From positions 56,234,484 to 56,298,483 of the forward strand of contig OY755241.1 of the NCBI GenBank assembly GCA_963576725.1: 64,000 nt of DNA, read 5' to 3'. The translations under genes and the position numbers were made by a program. Of the stretch, positions 20,352 through 31,829 are shown in pieces. Each line of letters starts with the position of its first letter. Within the stretch, counting starts at the first letter, position 1. The stretch is from Azorinus chamasolen. Lineage: Eukaryota > Mollusca > Bivalvia > Cardiida > Solecurtidae. The notes below the pieces were generated by a model. It worked only from the letters and a program-made list of their open reading frames with translations, searched no databases and was not told the DNA's origin.

Positions 20352-20490
20352 TTAACCCTTTCGGTGCCAGCATTGTCGTTTGCTGGACAGAGTTTCCAGA
20401 GTTACTCGGCGTCTCATCTGGATCCAAACTGTTTGCATGTGATATCATAAACCCGTCATTGTGGCACGGAAAGGTTTCGCCATTTTTTAA
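20352..20490. repeat. TTAA MITE, family H, internally deleted
   Basis: It starts TTAACCCTTTCGGTGCCAGC. The left palindrome arm is missing compared with the fuller copy at 44,963-45,178. Confidence 0.7.
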
Positions 20491-20536
20491 TCCAGCATAA
20501 TTTACAGAAGACAGTATACACATACATGTAACTGTC

Positions 20537-20787
20537 TTAACCCTTCTCTTGCTGAATTTTGAAATACATTTTTTCCTTCTTTACCCATGTCCTGTTGTAT
20601 AATTACATATATCTTCACTGTGTACAAGTATTTTGCCGTGCAATCACTGCTGTCGAGTGCACTGGTCGCACAATCAACTTGTAAATAGTGAAGACCCTGA
20701 TGAGACAGCTCCTGCAGGAGCTGTCTCATCTGGGTCTTCACTATTCACAGGTAGGTAATTTGACGTGAATAGCAAGCGAAGGGTTAA
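20537..20787 (+). repeat. TTAA MITE, family F
   Basis: 251 bp, TTAACCCTTCTCTTGCTGAA to GCAAGCGAAGGGTTAA, palindrome 20,681-20,748 centred on AGCTCCTGCAGGAGCT. Confidence 0.9.
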
Positions 20788-20897
20788 TAGACTATACACT
20801 TATTGGACATACGAGGGTTAAAAACATTTGGTTGCTTAATGCTGGGCAAAAGTAATACAGAAAGCTCCTATAGGAGCGTGGTACAATGAGATTTACA

Positions 20898-21126
20898 TTA
20901 ACCCATTTGTGCCCACAATCCCATATATGGGATATAGGCAAACAGTATAGACTCTGATAAGACGCCGCATAATTCGGCATCTGATCAGAGTCCACACTGT
21001 TTGCCGATAGGAATTTCAATATAAAACAAAACGAAATTAAAAATTTAGACCAGGCATTCCTTAGATAATAAATGGACTAATTCAATATATAAACATGGAA
21101 TAATCCACAGGGCGCAAGTGGGTTAA
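20898..21126. repeat. TTAA MITE, family J
   Basis: 229 bp from TTAACCCATTTGTGCCCACA to GGCGCAAGTGGGTTAA. Palindrome 20,937-21,005 has outer arms GGCAAACAGT, centred on GCCGCATAATTCGGC. The unit 3 copy is at about 45,598-45,825. Confidence 0.85.
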
Positions 21127-22430
21127 TATCGCCAGTTACAATGATAGTGTTTGAAAACCCATAGGCTTTATCAACAGAATACTGTAGTTATCCCAAAAGT
21201 TATTATTAGAATTAGGTGTTCTTTATAATCTCCCTAGCATGCTTATTGTGCTGCTTAGCTTTAGTTCTAGCCATATCATCTCACGCTGTTATGATTCTAA
21301 ATCTAATCTTCTTTTGCAAAAAAGTGTTTTGGAGCAGTATACAAGAAATCTGCAAAATGTCTATCTTTTCTAAACAGTTCTAGAAAATTTTCAATTAACA
21401 AATCAGAAGATGGAATATTTTCGTCAAGATGACCCTCAGTTGTACATAATAAGCTGTATTTGTGAGCTACGCCTCCGAAAAAAGACGACTTATTTCTTAT
21501 GCTGCGCGCATTCTTTACCTGATAATGCGAACGACAAAACCGATCATAAGTTCTAAAAAACGACGATTGGAACTTCTAGTTGTACGATCGTATGTTATTA
21601 TTTACGATCATTTCCATTGCACGACCTTTAGTGAAACGAGCCCCAGTTTAGTTGTGAAAGTACAGACCAGCTTTAGTCCTGGTATCTATTAGGATTGTCG
21701 TCGGCTTTAGATTGTAAACTGGATGGTTATTTTCTATTTTGTTTGGTAAAATATATAATCAGATGGTCAAACTGGTTGGATTTTGATGAGTTACTCGGTG
21801 TTTCATCTGGATTCAAACTTTTTGCAGTGGTTATCACCTATATTAGACGGCACAATAACCAATAATTTGATATATTAGACACCATTTAGTGTCAAAGGTT
21901 GAAAAAGATCAAAGACTTTATGCCCAAAAGTACTAATTAATCATTTAACCATGTACTCCATAAAAAGCATTTCTACACATTTGCAAACAGTAGAACCAGA
22001 ACAGACGGTTCGTATAAGAGCCGTCTGATCAGGGTCTGCTCTGTTGCTGATGATATAATATAGACATGATTCTACAGTTTTTATATTCGACGGCAAAATA
22101 GTGACTAATTTGATATATTAGACACCATTTGGTGTCAAAGTTTGAACAAGATCAAAGACTGTATGCCCATAACAATCAATTAATCATTTAACTATAGCAA
22201 TAAAACGTAATGAGAAGTTGTACATTATAGAACATAAACTCAACTTTTAAACCGTTTGTTGCGATTTAAGTGGATTTATTATACTGAAAAACCTTATATT
22301 GGACCAAATAATAAATCAGATGCATTTTGAAAACACCCCATCCATTAACCAAAAGTAACCCACAAAACAACAATGAAAAACAAAATATAAAACAAAAAGA
22401 AGAACACAAAGATTTTACAAAGATTTTATT
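21127..22430. repeat. AT-rich spacer with repeated GATATATTAGACACC segment
   Basis: About 40 bp around TTGATATATTAGACACCATT occur at 21,866 and again at 22,111, between them a family A palindrome (21,985-22,047). No supported gene: the 76-codon frame at 21,462 is only partly kept in the 46-kb copy. Confidence 0.6.
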
Positions 22431-22459
22431 TCATAATACCAGAATGTCATAGAACCATG

Positions 22460-22780
22460 TGATAAAACATAACTATATGCTATATATATGGCGAGAGTTA
22501 ATTAACAATGTCTAATTGTATAGTAATTATAATATAATCAGTAATAATAGTAAATTATCAGTAAACATTTCATAAGCATATTATATACTGAAGCAATATA
22601 GTGATATTACCTTATACTATAAAGAACATTGTGGCAAACATAACTATATATATGGCGACAGTTAATTAACAATATCTAGTTGTATAGTAATTATAATTAG
22701 TGATAGTAAATTATCAGCACATATGTTTAAGCATATATACTGAAGCAATAATACCTTATACTATAAAGAACGAAACGCTT
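22460..22780 (+). repeat. Imperfect tandem duplication, AT-rich
   Basis: Two successive versions of a segment with ATATATGGCGA, TTAATTAACAAT, TTGTATAGTAATTATAAT and ATACTGAAGCAAT (starting about 22,470 and 22,640). Repeated in unit 3 at about 47,165-47,480. Confidence 0.75.
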
Positions 22781-23125
22781 AAACGATATGAACAGGACGG
22801 AGGTACATAATTTGTGCTTTCATTATTCATATGCTTATAATTATCACCTCCCTTTGACCAAAATTTAAATGCATATTTTTTTCTGAACACGTTAAAAGAC
22901 AGTTGCTTATTGTCTAGTTATTTAATATTTAAGATATAACATAGAAAGTTTTAGAGTTGAAATATAAGGAATTGTCAATGAAGAATGAGTCAAGACAATT
23001 TCTTTTGTAATGCTATAACACGTTTCACTCAACTCATCAGTAACTTGTATATATATACAATACGAATTATGTGGATGAAATAATGAAGATTTGATGACCA
23101 CTGTGTAATTAACAAGTGGTGTCTG

Positions 23126-23640
23126 TTAAGGTAAAATATAAAATAACATACCATTAAGTAATATTTGCAATAGTGATGTACATGTATAAGTAGTACTGAA
23201 ACGAACCATGATCACATCACAATCAATAGCAACTTTTTGTATATATGTAGCAAGTCGTTTAACAGTATGCGCATTTTCTGAGTTTACCAATTCAATAAAT
23301 TTAAACATGCTAGCGAATCTCTAGTAATAAGACGATATTAACTGCTTTCTCAATTCTTTGTACATTTGGCATTCAATCACAAAATTGTATTTATCCTCTA
23401 ATAAGTTACATACATTACAAATACGATCATTAACAGGGATACTATTAGGTTGATTCAATCTTCCAGTTTCAGTGCATAGTCTGTGTGACGACAAACGTAA
23501 CCGTGTCATGCTAACACGGAATATTTTAACATAAACAATCTCTAAATACGATTCTAACTTAAATTCAGCTATATGTCTATAAAATATTGCTCTTGTAGAA
23601 GTATTTAATCTAGAAACGAACAACAACAAACTCACCCAAC
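23126..23640 (-). pseudogene. LINE reverse-transcriptase C-terminus, dead fragment 1
   Basis: The minus-strand frame resembles the C-terminal tail of LINE polyproteins in bivalve-type genomes. It has a run around FRVSMTRLRLSSHRL, then a cysteine motif RICNVCNLLEDKYNF ending VIEC. A single TAG after SSYY interrupts the frame, which then continues with MFKFIELVNSENAHTVKRLA. The same TAG is in the 48-kb copy. The RT core is absent. The 5' end runs into CAG/CAA-rich DNA and a family B MITE. Confidence 0.7.
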
Positions 23641-23735
23641 TCCAACAAATCAACAATAGAAAATAAAAACAATAACACAAAACAGCAGCAGCAGCAACAA
23701 CAACACAATAAGAACAATAACGCCAATAGACAAAC
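23640..23735 (+). repeat. CAG/CAA-rich low-complexity tract
   Basis: CAGCAGCAGCAACAACAACA and similar. Related tracts are at about 37,690-37,775 and 48,350-48,420, each next to a family B MITE. Confidence 0.8.
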
Positions 23736-23961
23736 CACATTCCCTCACATTGTCGCCTTTTGACGCCTCTGCAAAAGTCACCTGTTGAAACCATCGTGAT
23801 AAACAGAGCATTTGCTCCTTTAGGAGCAAATGCTTTATTTATCACAATGGTTTCAAACTACAGAATTATAAAACAAATCCCTTTCTCTAGTTAATGCTCC
23901 TTTTCGGTAGATTTATTCAAAGTGGTTGAATCTAAATATTGCCTATGAGGTAATGGGTTAA
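23736..23961. repeat. TTAA MITE, family B, left end eroded
   Basis: Palindrome 23,786-23,855; right end GAGGTAATGGGTTAA. Relatives at 37,787 and 48,436 keep the left TTAACCC lost here. Confidence 0.8.
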
Positions 23962-24132
23962 AGGAGAATCTTTCCACCAAATAATCACCCTTTGACGCAT
24001 GGGAACCGTCTGATCAGGATCTGCTATGTTTACTTACGGTATAATATAGAATAGCGGGAGTAACAGTTAATAAATAAACATGGTGGTGGTTGTTTTTCTT
24101 TCTTTCTTTTTAAATTAAGAGCAAGTGATTAT

Positions 24133-24397
24133 TTAACCTTTACTCTAAAAAATACGCATTTTTACGCATTTGCAAACAGAGTTGACCCAGATCAGACGGC
24201 TCCTGTAGGAGCCATCTGTTCAGGGTCTGCTCTGTTTGCCTATGATACAATATCTACAGATATGATTCTGCAGTTTATGCAATACAGTGGCCAAAACTTC
24301 AAGTGCCCATTAGCTATGACATGTATAGCAAATTAATCTAATTGGTATGCATGACGACATTATTTCATTCATGAATATTCATGGTGGAAAGGATTAA
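24133..24397. repeat. TTAA MITE, family A
   Basis: 265 bp, TTAACCTTTACTCTAAAAAA to GGTGGAAAGGATTAA, palindrome 24,172-24,239. Unit 3 copy at 48,837-49,101; truncated copy at 13,821-14,050. Confidence 0.85.
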
Positions 24398-24427
24398 TGC
24401 AGAACGAAAGTAATGTAGAAAGAAAAT

Positions 24428-24512
24428 GTAAGTTTGAGTTATGTCCCTTCAACTGTATTAAACATGCGGATAAGTTTGAGTTATGTCCCTTCAACTGTAT
24501 TAAACATGCGGG
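24428..24512 (+). repeat. 41-bp tandem duplication
   Basis: AAGTTTGAGTTATGTCCCTT ... AAACATGCGG occurs twice in a row. The same doubling is in unit 3 (49,133-49,217), so it predates the unit duplication. Confidence 0.85.
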
Positions 24513-24639
24513 TATAGGAATCTAGAAATTGGCGATCAAAAGAAAATTAACACAATACTGCCGGTAAATTCATTCATTTCAATAATTCTGCAGTTTCCAT
24601 CCTATGACAAGATGCTATTTGAAAACAGCCTTCCATTAA

Positions 24640-24850
24640 CAAACAAACAACCCACAACAAGAACAATGAAAACAAACCAAAAGCCCCCACCCCAAACAAA
24701 CAAAAAACAAACGAACAAACAACCCCCAAAAATCAACAATAGAAAAACAATTATTCAAAACAACAACAAAACAACAACAAAACAATAATATGAACAATAA
24801 CAACAATACACAAAACCCCACCACCACCACAGTAAAAACATAGCAACCAC
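24640..24850 (+). repeat. AAC/AAAC-rich low-complexity tract
   Basis: Long run of ACAAACAAACA and CAACAACAAAA. The minus-strand frame over it is a low-complexity artefact. Unit 3 copy at 49,340-49,540. Confidence 0.8.
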
Positions 24851-24996
24851 GAAACTCCCCACACCATACTTTATTTATGAGATAAAACATTCACGGAATC
24901 CAAAATGTGGAACAAAGTTGTCTTGACATTCAACACTATTTGTAGAGAAGGACTCGAATTGTAACAGATGACATTTGAATCGAAAGTTACTTAGTG

Positions 24997-25226
24997 TTAA
25001 CCCAGTTCCTCATATTATCGCCTTTTGACGCCTCTGCAAAAGCCACCTGTTGAAACCGTTGTGATAAATAGAGCTTTTGCTCCTTTAGGAGCAAATGCTT
25101 TATTTATCACAATAGTTTCAAACTACAAAATTATAAAATAAATCCTTTTCTCTAGTTAATGCTCCTTTTCGGTAGATTTATTCAAAGAGGTTGAATCTAA
25201 ATATAGCCTGTGAGGAAATGGGTTAA
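24997..25226. repeat. TTAA MITE, family B
   Basis: 230 bp, TTAACCCAGTTCCTCATATT to GAGGAAATGGGTTAA, core palindrome 25,051-25,120. Confidence 0.88.
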
Positions 25227-25239
25227 ATGAGACTCTTTC

Positions 25240-26214
25240 CACCAAATAAACACCCTTTGACGCACGGGGACCGTCTGATCAGGATCTGCTATGTTTGCTT
25301 ACGGTATAATATAGATCTGATTATACAGATTCTGACTAACATATCCTGTATACATATGCCATTATAAAAAAATGAATATTCATGAGGTCATAATTCTCTA
25401 CATGAATATTCAACAGGGAAAAGGTTAAAGGGACAAAGATAAATGTGTTAATATAAACGCATTTGCAAACAGGGACGGTCCCTAGAGGAGCCGTCTTATC
25501 AGGATCTGCTCTGTTTGATAATGGAATTAGATCTGTTTGTTAGTTACTAATATGGCTACAAGGCCCCTCCTTCCATATTTCATTATAACTAATAATTCTA
25601 TTGTGTCCATGAATATTCAGTTGGTATTGAAATTCGACAAGGGAATGGGTTAAAGGCGGCACAATAAATACCATAACCTTTTGCCTACTTTTCTGAACCT
25701 TTAGCCTGCTGCGGGCGAATGTCTAATCATCGTTGCAAACAGTTTGGGTGCAGATGAAACGCCGAGTAACTCGGCGTCTCATCGCCGAGTAACTCAGCGT
25801 CTCATCAGGATCCAAGCGGTTTGACATCCTAATCAAGTCTTTTGAAATGTATTTGAATAAAATCACCTGCGAAATCGTAGTTAAGAAGACATTTTCTATT
25901 AACGAAATATTTTCTCAGCAGGCTAAATGTTAAATTCAAACTTTATTCCAGTTACGTGGTGTATCAATCATACACTCTGTTTAAGATAGTCACATATACC
26001 TACTCTTATTCCGCAGTGAAAAAACATTGTTTGCTGACATTTGGATCTGCTGAAATTTGAACTACTTTCGATTCGACTAAACTTTTGAGAAACTTCTGAT
26101 CTAGTGTCATACATCTTGGGTCATAATGAGACGCCGAATTACTCGGCACCTCAGTTTGACCGGCTCCATTGGTAAGCGGGTCACGACTTATATTCGCGTG
26201 TCAGTTTTGGTAAA
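25240..26214. repeat. Shared spacer with family A and E pieces
   Basis: Matches 38,035-39,213 and, in two parts, 49,555-50,046 and 51,056-51,365. The E palindrome at 25,738-25,812 has an extra internal copy of GCCGAGTAACTC compared with 38,760-38,828. No gene. Confidence 0.75.
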
Positions 26215-26566
26215 AGTACAAAAATGAGTCATGCAGGAAACACCACATACAGAACAAACACTCGCCCGAACAGCAACACAAGGAAAAAGCAAATGTATAT
26301 AAGTAGAAAAAACAACAAGAGACGCACAAAGACAAAACAAACATACAATAGGAGGAAGATGGAAGTACCGCCTTGGAACGGTCAGTGACAAAAGTCACTG
26401 GGGGGTTAAACCGGTTTATGGGCGCCCAACCTGGATGGGACCTTTTTAGACCTAACAATGCTTCCGGTGAGATTGTCTCTAGAAAGCACCCTACGGGAAG
26501 ATCATCTTCGTCATTTTCCGTTTTCAGTAGTTTTCCGAGAATGTTCCCCATCCAGGTTGTTCCAGA
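26215..26566 (-). mobile_element. Chimeric insertion: retroelement 3' end plus SULT fragment
   Basis: The matching sites at 39,208 and 51,365 read TTTTGGTAAAGATGACACG with no gap; here about 350 bp lie between GGTAAA and GATGACACG. Its first part (to about 26,440) is the inverted equivalent of 59,845-60,060, the 3' region of the retroelement described there. Its second part (26,444-26,566) is a 123-bp sulfotransferase fragment covering residues around SGTTWMGNIL to EALLGLK, closest to copy 2. Read on the minus strand, the fragment precedes the retroelement tail. It resembles a template-switch insertion and encodes nothing functional. Confidence 0.8.
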
Positions 26567-26589
26567 TGACACGTCGTGCAACTCCGAGT

Positions 26590-26993
26590 CTCATCATGAT
26601 CCAGCCACGGATTTAGAGGGGGTGGGGCGGAGCCGGCGTACGCCCCCTAAACTTGCCAAAACAATTGTTTAGCAACATTTTAGATCTATGCAAAGTAAAA
26701 CCTCTCTATAACGACCACTAACTTGTGTTAATTAGTTGGTATTTAGAGCAGGTGACTGCATAAAACAAGGTGAAAGTAAACAGAACGCTTCCCTTGTTTA
26801 GCAATACCGCTATATAACGGCCACTAAATTGTGTTAATTAATTGGTATTTAGGACAGGTGGCTGCTTAAAGCAAGATGAAAGTAAAACAGAACAGGAGCG
26901 TTCTGTTTTACTTTCACCTTGCTTTAAGCAATCACCTGCATTTAACACAAATATTTTATGCAATTTAGTGGCCGTTATAGAGAGGTTTTACTG
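26590..26993. repeat. G-rich element end, then family C MITE and a partial C
   Basis: The left end of the element seen whole at 39,246-39,612 (GCGGATTTAGAGGGGGTGG-like) is followed by a left-half C MITE (from 26,694) and a fuller C MITE (about 26,801-26,993) whose palindrome has lost its CTCCTATAGGAG centre. Confidence 0.7.
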
Positions 26994-27007
26994 TATATGT
27001 GTTTATT

Positions 27008-27914
27008 TTATTCTGAATACACAAACGAGAACATGCTATTCATCATGTATGATTCAATCAGCCTGTCATACGTTTCGTTCTGTGCCACTGTGAAGTAATT
27101 CTTCCAGTCCCCGATAACACCCTTTCTGACAGAGTTACCGTTCTTGTCCTTTTGGAAGTGTGGAATTCCCTCCTTCTCTTGTCTTCTTCCTTAGTTTATC
27201 AATAGAACACCCGTCGTAAATTTCTTTAAGCTCGTCATCACTTTTCTTGCAACGCAGAAATTCATTCAGACGCTTCAGGGTAGTAAGACCATTTGATTTC
27301 AGGTCTTCGTAGTAAAATACCTCCACGCTAATATCGTTCTTGCCCTGTCTCGAGTCCTGAATGACATCGTTCCATTCCGAGAGAAAATCAAAGTACTGTC
27401 CGAATGGAACACCACCGGAAATGTACGACACGAAAAACTCGTCCCATGTCTGTTGAATAGCGAGCGCAGCAGCTTGTTTCAAATGGAAACAATACGAAAC
27501 GGCAATATCTTTTGGATTCCTCAATATTAGAATTATTTTACCATTCTTCTTAAGAAATTCACTCGGAAATCTTCGTGCCCAGAGATGAGTGGGTAGAATT
27601 CTCGGCGATTTTAGACCTAACAATGCTTCCGGTGAGATTGTCTCTAGAAAGCACCCTACGGGAAGATCATCTTCGTCATTTTCCGTTTTCAGTAGTTTTC
27701 CGAGAATGTTCCCCATCCAGGTTGTTCCAGACTTAATATATGTAGATAGAAGTACGTCGTTTTCTTTATATTGCAGACGCTTGATGAAATCAAGCCTTTC
27801 GGCCGGTGCTGGCATTATCTTTGTTGGCAAAATAATCTCTTCATACTTCTGCATTGGCATTATAAGATTTGGTTTCACCGTGACGCTTTCCACATCGACT
27901 GGAGTAGACAACAT
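27008..27914 (-). pseudogene. Sulfotransferase copy 2, frameshifted
   Basis: The frame is intact for about 245 codons (KSGTTW, LPTHLW, RNPKDIAVSYCFH present) and then shifts through a 5-bp loss in the codons for KKTNKEKEG, reaching a stop at 27,135. A second, in-frame 6-bp loss removes two residues from SVIFRKG. The final helix is still recognisable down to the old stop at 27,008. The frameshift removes the RKGxxGDWKNxFT motif, so enzyme activity is not expected. ATG and acceptor-like TTTTAG are as in the other copies. Confidence 0.88.
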
Positions 27915-28115
27915 GACTATCTAAAAGAGAAAACAATCGGTCTGTGAATCAATATGCGTTGGGCAAACATCGTGCGTTACAGCTAGCCCAACCCAGCGCA
28001 GACTTGTCTGGGGACAAAGGAAGCCAAGGAGAGACCTGCAGCAGGTTTTTATCGAACATTTGCTATAGACAGAGGCCGTTTGACAAGGTTTTGGCACTGG
28101 GTCGTAAATAGGTTT

Positions 28116-28232
28116 CTATAAATAACTATTGTGCATCTCAAGTAGTACGTGCGTTATAAATAGAACAAAGACGATGAATATCAAACGCCACTGCTTAGGA
28201 GATATATAATGCTTTAATCGTTGCAAGTACAT
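28116..28232 (-). other. Short anchor-like leader ORF, copy 2
   Basis: 38 codons beginning MYLQRLKHYISPKQWR with the same hydrophobic run as at 15,282-15,563, ending at TAG after SYL. The equivalent in unit 3 is 41,539-41,655 with the same stop. No evidence that it is translated. Confidence 0.3.
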
Positions 28233-28319
28233 GTAGTTCTTTGAAAACAAAGTATTCTTTGAATTGGAATTTATCCAGTTAGCAAGCTTCTCTAGTGACG
28301 TAATAAAGGGGCGCGGATA

Positions 28320-28920
28320 AACTTTGGTTTCTTAGAATAGAATAGAATATATATTCGGTTTTATTTACCAACCATGGACCCTATAGGGTTACAAATGAAT
28401 GCATACTAAAACTTTTATGATTAACATAATTGACATAAAACTAAAGCATGTGTATCATATCTTAGGCACATATTGGAAAACCACATATAAACAACAATAC
28501 ATTTTATTCATCTTGCTTCCTCGTGAAGATCTAAGGCTCATGGACACACCAGTCAAAACATTGGTTTATGTATCTAGCAAGCACTTCCAAGTGAGCTAGA
28601 TCATCCTATTAGCTTTCTTCCGGTAGTATCTAGAAGGTTTAGGTTAGTGATAAGACTAGCCTTTTCTAAGGCATAATTATCCTTAACAATGTAAGTACAT
28701 GTATTTCAATTGTCTGTAAATATGCATATGTTGATGGAATGACGGAAACATCACCAATAGAATTATACAAATAAGAAAAAAGAAAAAAAAAGAGAAAACA
28801 ATTTTTTTGGTTATAAATTGATTCGAACCCACGCCAGGTCATACAAAACATAAACTGAAACACTTTTTTCCAACGGCTAAGACCGCTCGACTACTGCGCC
28901 ACCGATAGTAAACAGCGCTG
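28320..28920 (-). repeat. (ATTCT)-tailed retroposon and tRNA-like sequence, copy 2
   Basis: Same order as 15,664-16,222: retroposon to about 28,620, then a tRNA-like sequence at 28,809-28,908 with B-box GGTTCGAATC. Homology with units 1 and 3 ends at about 29,100. Confidence 0.6.
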
Positions 28921-29099
28921 ATTTATCACCTTTATTAACTTAATCCACCGCTGGAGAAACGAGGTTTAATAACAATCAAGTCGGAAAGCAAAGATTATAG
29001 ATAAAAAGTACATTTTTCCATTCTACTCGCATGCTAATTAGATTAAGAAGCTCTTAAAGGGACGGAAACGGCATAGACCTAAATAATAAGTTGAGCTCC

Positions 29100-29370
29100 A
29101 AACTAAAATATCTAAAATTCCCTTTTTTCTAGTTAACGCTCCTTTTCGGTAGATTAACCCAAAGAGGTTGGATCTAAGGATAGCCTATGAGGGAAATGGT
29201 TAAATATCGGTAATGATACGTATTTCAGTGTTCGAATAACTGAGGTTTTACTGTAGTTTCAAAACTTCGCAATTTTAAAAGTTTCCCTTTTTTATTAAAT
29301 ACATCTTTTCGGTAGATTTATTCAACTAATTATGTTGGGTCTAAAATAGCCTATGAGGTAATGGGTTAAA
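29100..29370. repeat. Two right-half family B MITEs
   Basis: Both keep CTTTTCGGTAGATT and the ends TATGAGGGAAATGGTTAA (29,203) and TATGAGGTAATGGGTTAA (29,369), but no left half or palindrome. Confidence 0.7.
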
Positions 29371-29446
29371 GAAATAGTCCGAATGGCCACATACCGAGAA
29401 AAGACCCATTTATAATAGTCAATAGGGCGAAGTCAATGACGATATA

Positions 29447-30002
29447 TGACCCTTTCCTTCGTGTGAACGCCTTTTCGCGCATTTGCAGACAGAGTAGATC
29501 CAGATCAGACGGTCCATACAGAGACCGTCTGATCAGGGACTGTCCTGTTTGCTATAGTATATATAATGTAGATCAGAATTTACTGTTTCTGCCTAAGCCA
29601 AAACATCCCAGTGTACATATGTCATCATAACAATTCAGCTGGTAAATATTCATGATGTCATTATTCCATACACAGATATACAGTTGAACGTCGATATCCC
29701 GAACTTCAAGGGACTATACAAATTTGTTCGAGATAACAGAAGTTCGAGTTAACCGATACCTTATCTGAACAATTTCTGATGTTCACGGCTTAATGCAGGT
29801 CTAAAGAAGCTTTCAGCATTACTTTAGAACTGCATTAAGCTGTCACACGTGTTTCCAAATACGCGTAGTGATACATTTTAGAGTAATACTGCATTGCAAT
29901 TTGGGAAGGACTGAACTTTTAGTTCGAGTTATCCCGAATTTCGAGTTATCGGAGTTCGAGATATGGAAGTTCAAATGTAATATAAAACAGGGAAAGGGTT
30001 AA
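29447..30002. repeat. Family A MITE with nested family G MITE
   Basis: The A part starts GACCCTTTCCTTCG, core 29,484-29,552, and ends CAGGGAAAGGGTTAA. A G element (29,681-29,977; ends CAGTTGAACGTCGATATC and the complement of ATATGGAAGTTCAAATG, bordered by TA) sits near its right end. Confidence 0.82.
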
Positions 30003-31829
30003 CTATTCACCCGATGAATATTCATGTAAGAAATAATAATCGACGTCATGAATATTTATTAGCTGAATTTTTAATTTATTTATTAGCTGAATTTGGGGGT
30101 TATTGGCATATGCAGAAAGTGCAGATTCAGATTTACAGTAAAACCTGTATTAAGCGGTCATAAAAAAGACATCTAAATCTAGATTTCTGAAACAGGTGGT
30201 AGCTTAATGCAGGGAAAAATGATACAGAAGCTCCAACAGTTTCTCGAAAGCATAATAGAATCGGATGTACAGTAGAACCTGTCTTAAGCGGATATTAAAA
30301 GAGGTCTAATTATGGGTCCGTAAGGAAGTTGGTGGCTTCTGACAGGTCTAAAGTACTGCAGAAACGTCCTATAAGATCTTTTTGCATTACTTTTGCCCTG
30401 CATTAAGCAACCATCTGCTTTTTTAACCCTTCCCCTTATGTAAGGGCATTTTGACGCATCTGCAAACAGAATAGACCCAGATCAGACGGCTCCTATAGGA
30501 GCCATCTGACAGGTTCTACTGTTGGCCTATATTAGTTCATAGATGTTAATTCATTTATCCCTATATTAGTAAAGTAAAACTCGTCCAGTCCTTACTTTGG
30601 AACCCATCCATTTGTATGTGGAGGGGGCACAGCAAACAAGAACAAGCATAGATTGTTTCAGCATATATTGCAGACCCTGATCAGATGGCTCCTTCAGGAG
30701 CTCTCTGATCTGGGTCAACACAGTTTGTCCCTGTAAAAGGACACTAGGCATAAATGGGTTGAGCAAATAAATGAAATGTATCAGTATGCCATTACTTCAA
30801 GATTACATGAATTTTCATCAGGTAATTAACCAGTTACATGTACATGTAATTGGTTCTTCAATGTTAGCCCTTTCCCTCATATAGGACTAAAAGCATGTGT
30901 TGTCTGCATTTTAGGGATTAACAATACAGAATATTCCAAGTGGAATGATCCATCAATATTTAAACCATTATCTCATAGGCTATTTTGAGACCAAACCTCT
31001 TTGAATAAATCTACCGAAAAGGAACATTAACTAGAGAAAGAGAAAAATTTAGAACTGTGTGATTTAGAAACCATTGTGATAAACAGAGCATTTGCTCCTA
31101 TGGAGCAAATGCTCTATTTATCACAATGGGTTAAAAGTGATATTTTACAGAGGCGTCAAAAGATGCCATCATGCCAGTGTGGGGGAATGGGTTAGCTATT
31201 GAGTCCATTCATTATGAAAAGCTTAATATCAATTTGCGAGTGATTTTAAATGACAAACAGGGCAGACCCAGATCAGAGGACTCCTCTAAGAGTCATTTGG
31301 AATGGGTCTACACTGTTTGTAAATACCAATACAGTCATGTCTCATTATGACGCGCATACTTTCACTCTCTAGTGATCTAGTTTAAAGATATGAAAGAAAA
31401 ATGAGTATGAGAAAAGAAGCAGACGATAAAATGGTTTATATGGCAGGCAAGTTGAGAAATGATACTGACACACATGTACAGTCACGTTTTGTTGCATGTC
31501 ATACTGTCATTTTGCAAACGGGACAGTAACTAGATCAGCCATCACGTGACACGGCGGTTTTTTTTTCTTAACCCTTGTCCCGCTGACTATGACTCGACTC
31601 GCATTTGCAGACAGCTTGAATCCAGACGAGAATAGCCGAGTAACTCGCTGTCTCATCAAGATCCAAGCTGTTTGATACTCGGTCAATAGTTTCTCAAAAG
31701 CTGGGTCGAACCGGGAGTAGTAATTATTTCAACAGATCCAACGTTGGGGAGAAGTTATTTTTTCACAGCAGGCTGAAGGATGAAAGAATCAGAACACCTA
31801 TTTACAATTGATCGCTATTTTTCTTTAAT

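Larger units (their letters stand above)
18498..24890 (+). repeat. Long duplicated spacer, copy 1
   Basis: Matches about 43,085-49,545 in the same orientation over some 6.4 kb with small indels, including MITEs, the LINE remnant, the AT-rich block and a 41-bp tandem duplication. The first part also matches 54,595-54,795. Confidence 0.9.

Noticed and set aside
24636..24890. 84-codon minus-strand hydrophobic frame
   Set aside because: It is the complement of an AAC-rich low-complexity tract and is rich only in F, C, V and L as a result.
26373..26672. Plus-strand frames opposite the sulfotransferases (also 14,888, 27,589, 40,977, 53,325)
   Set aside because: Antisense shadows of the sulfotransferase coding sequence; their similarity merely reflects the genes on the other strand.
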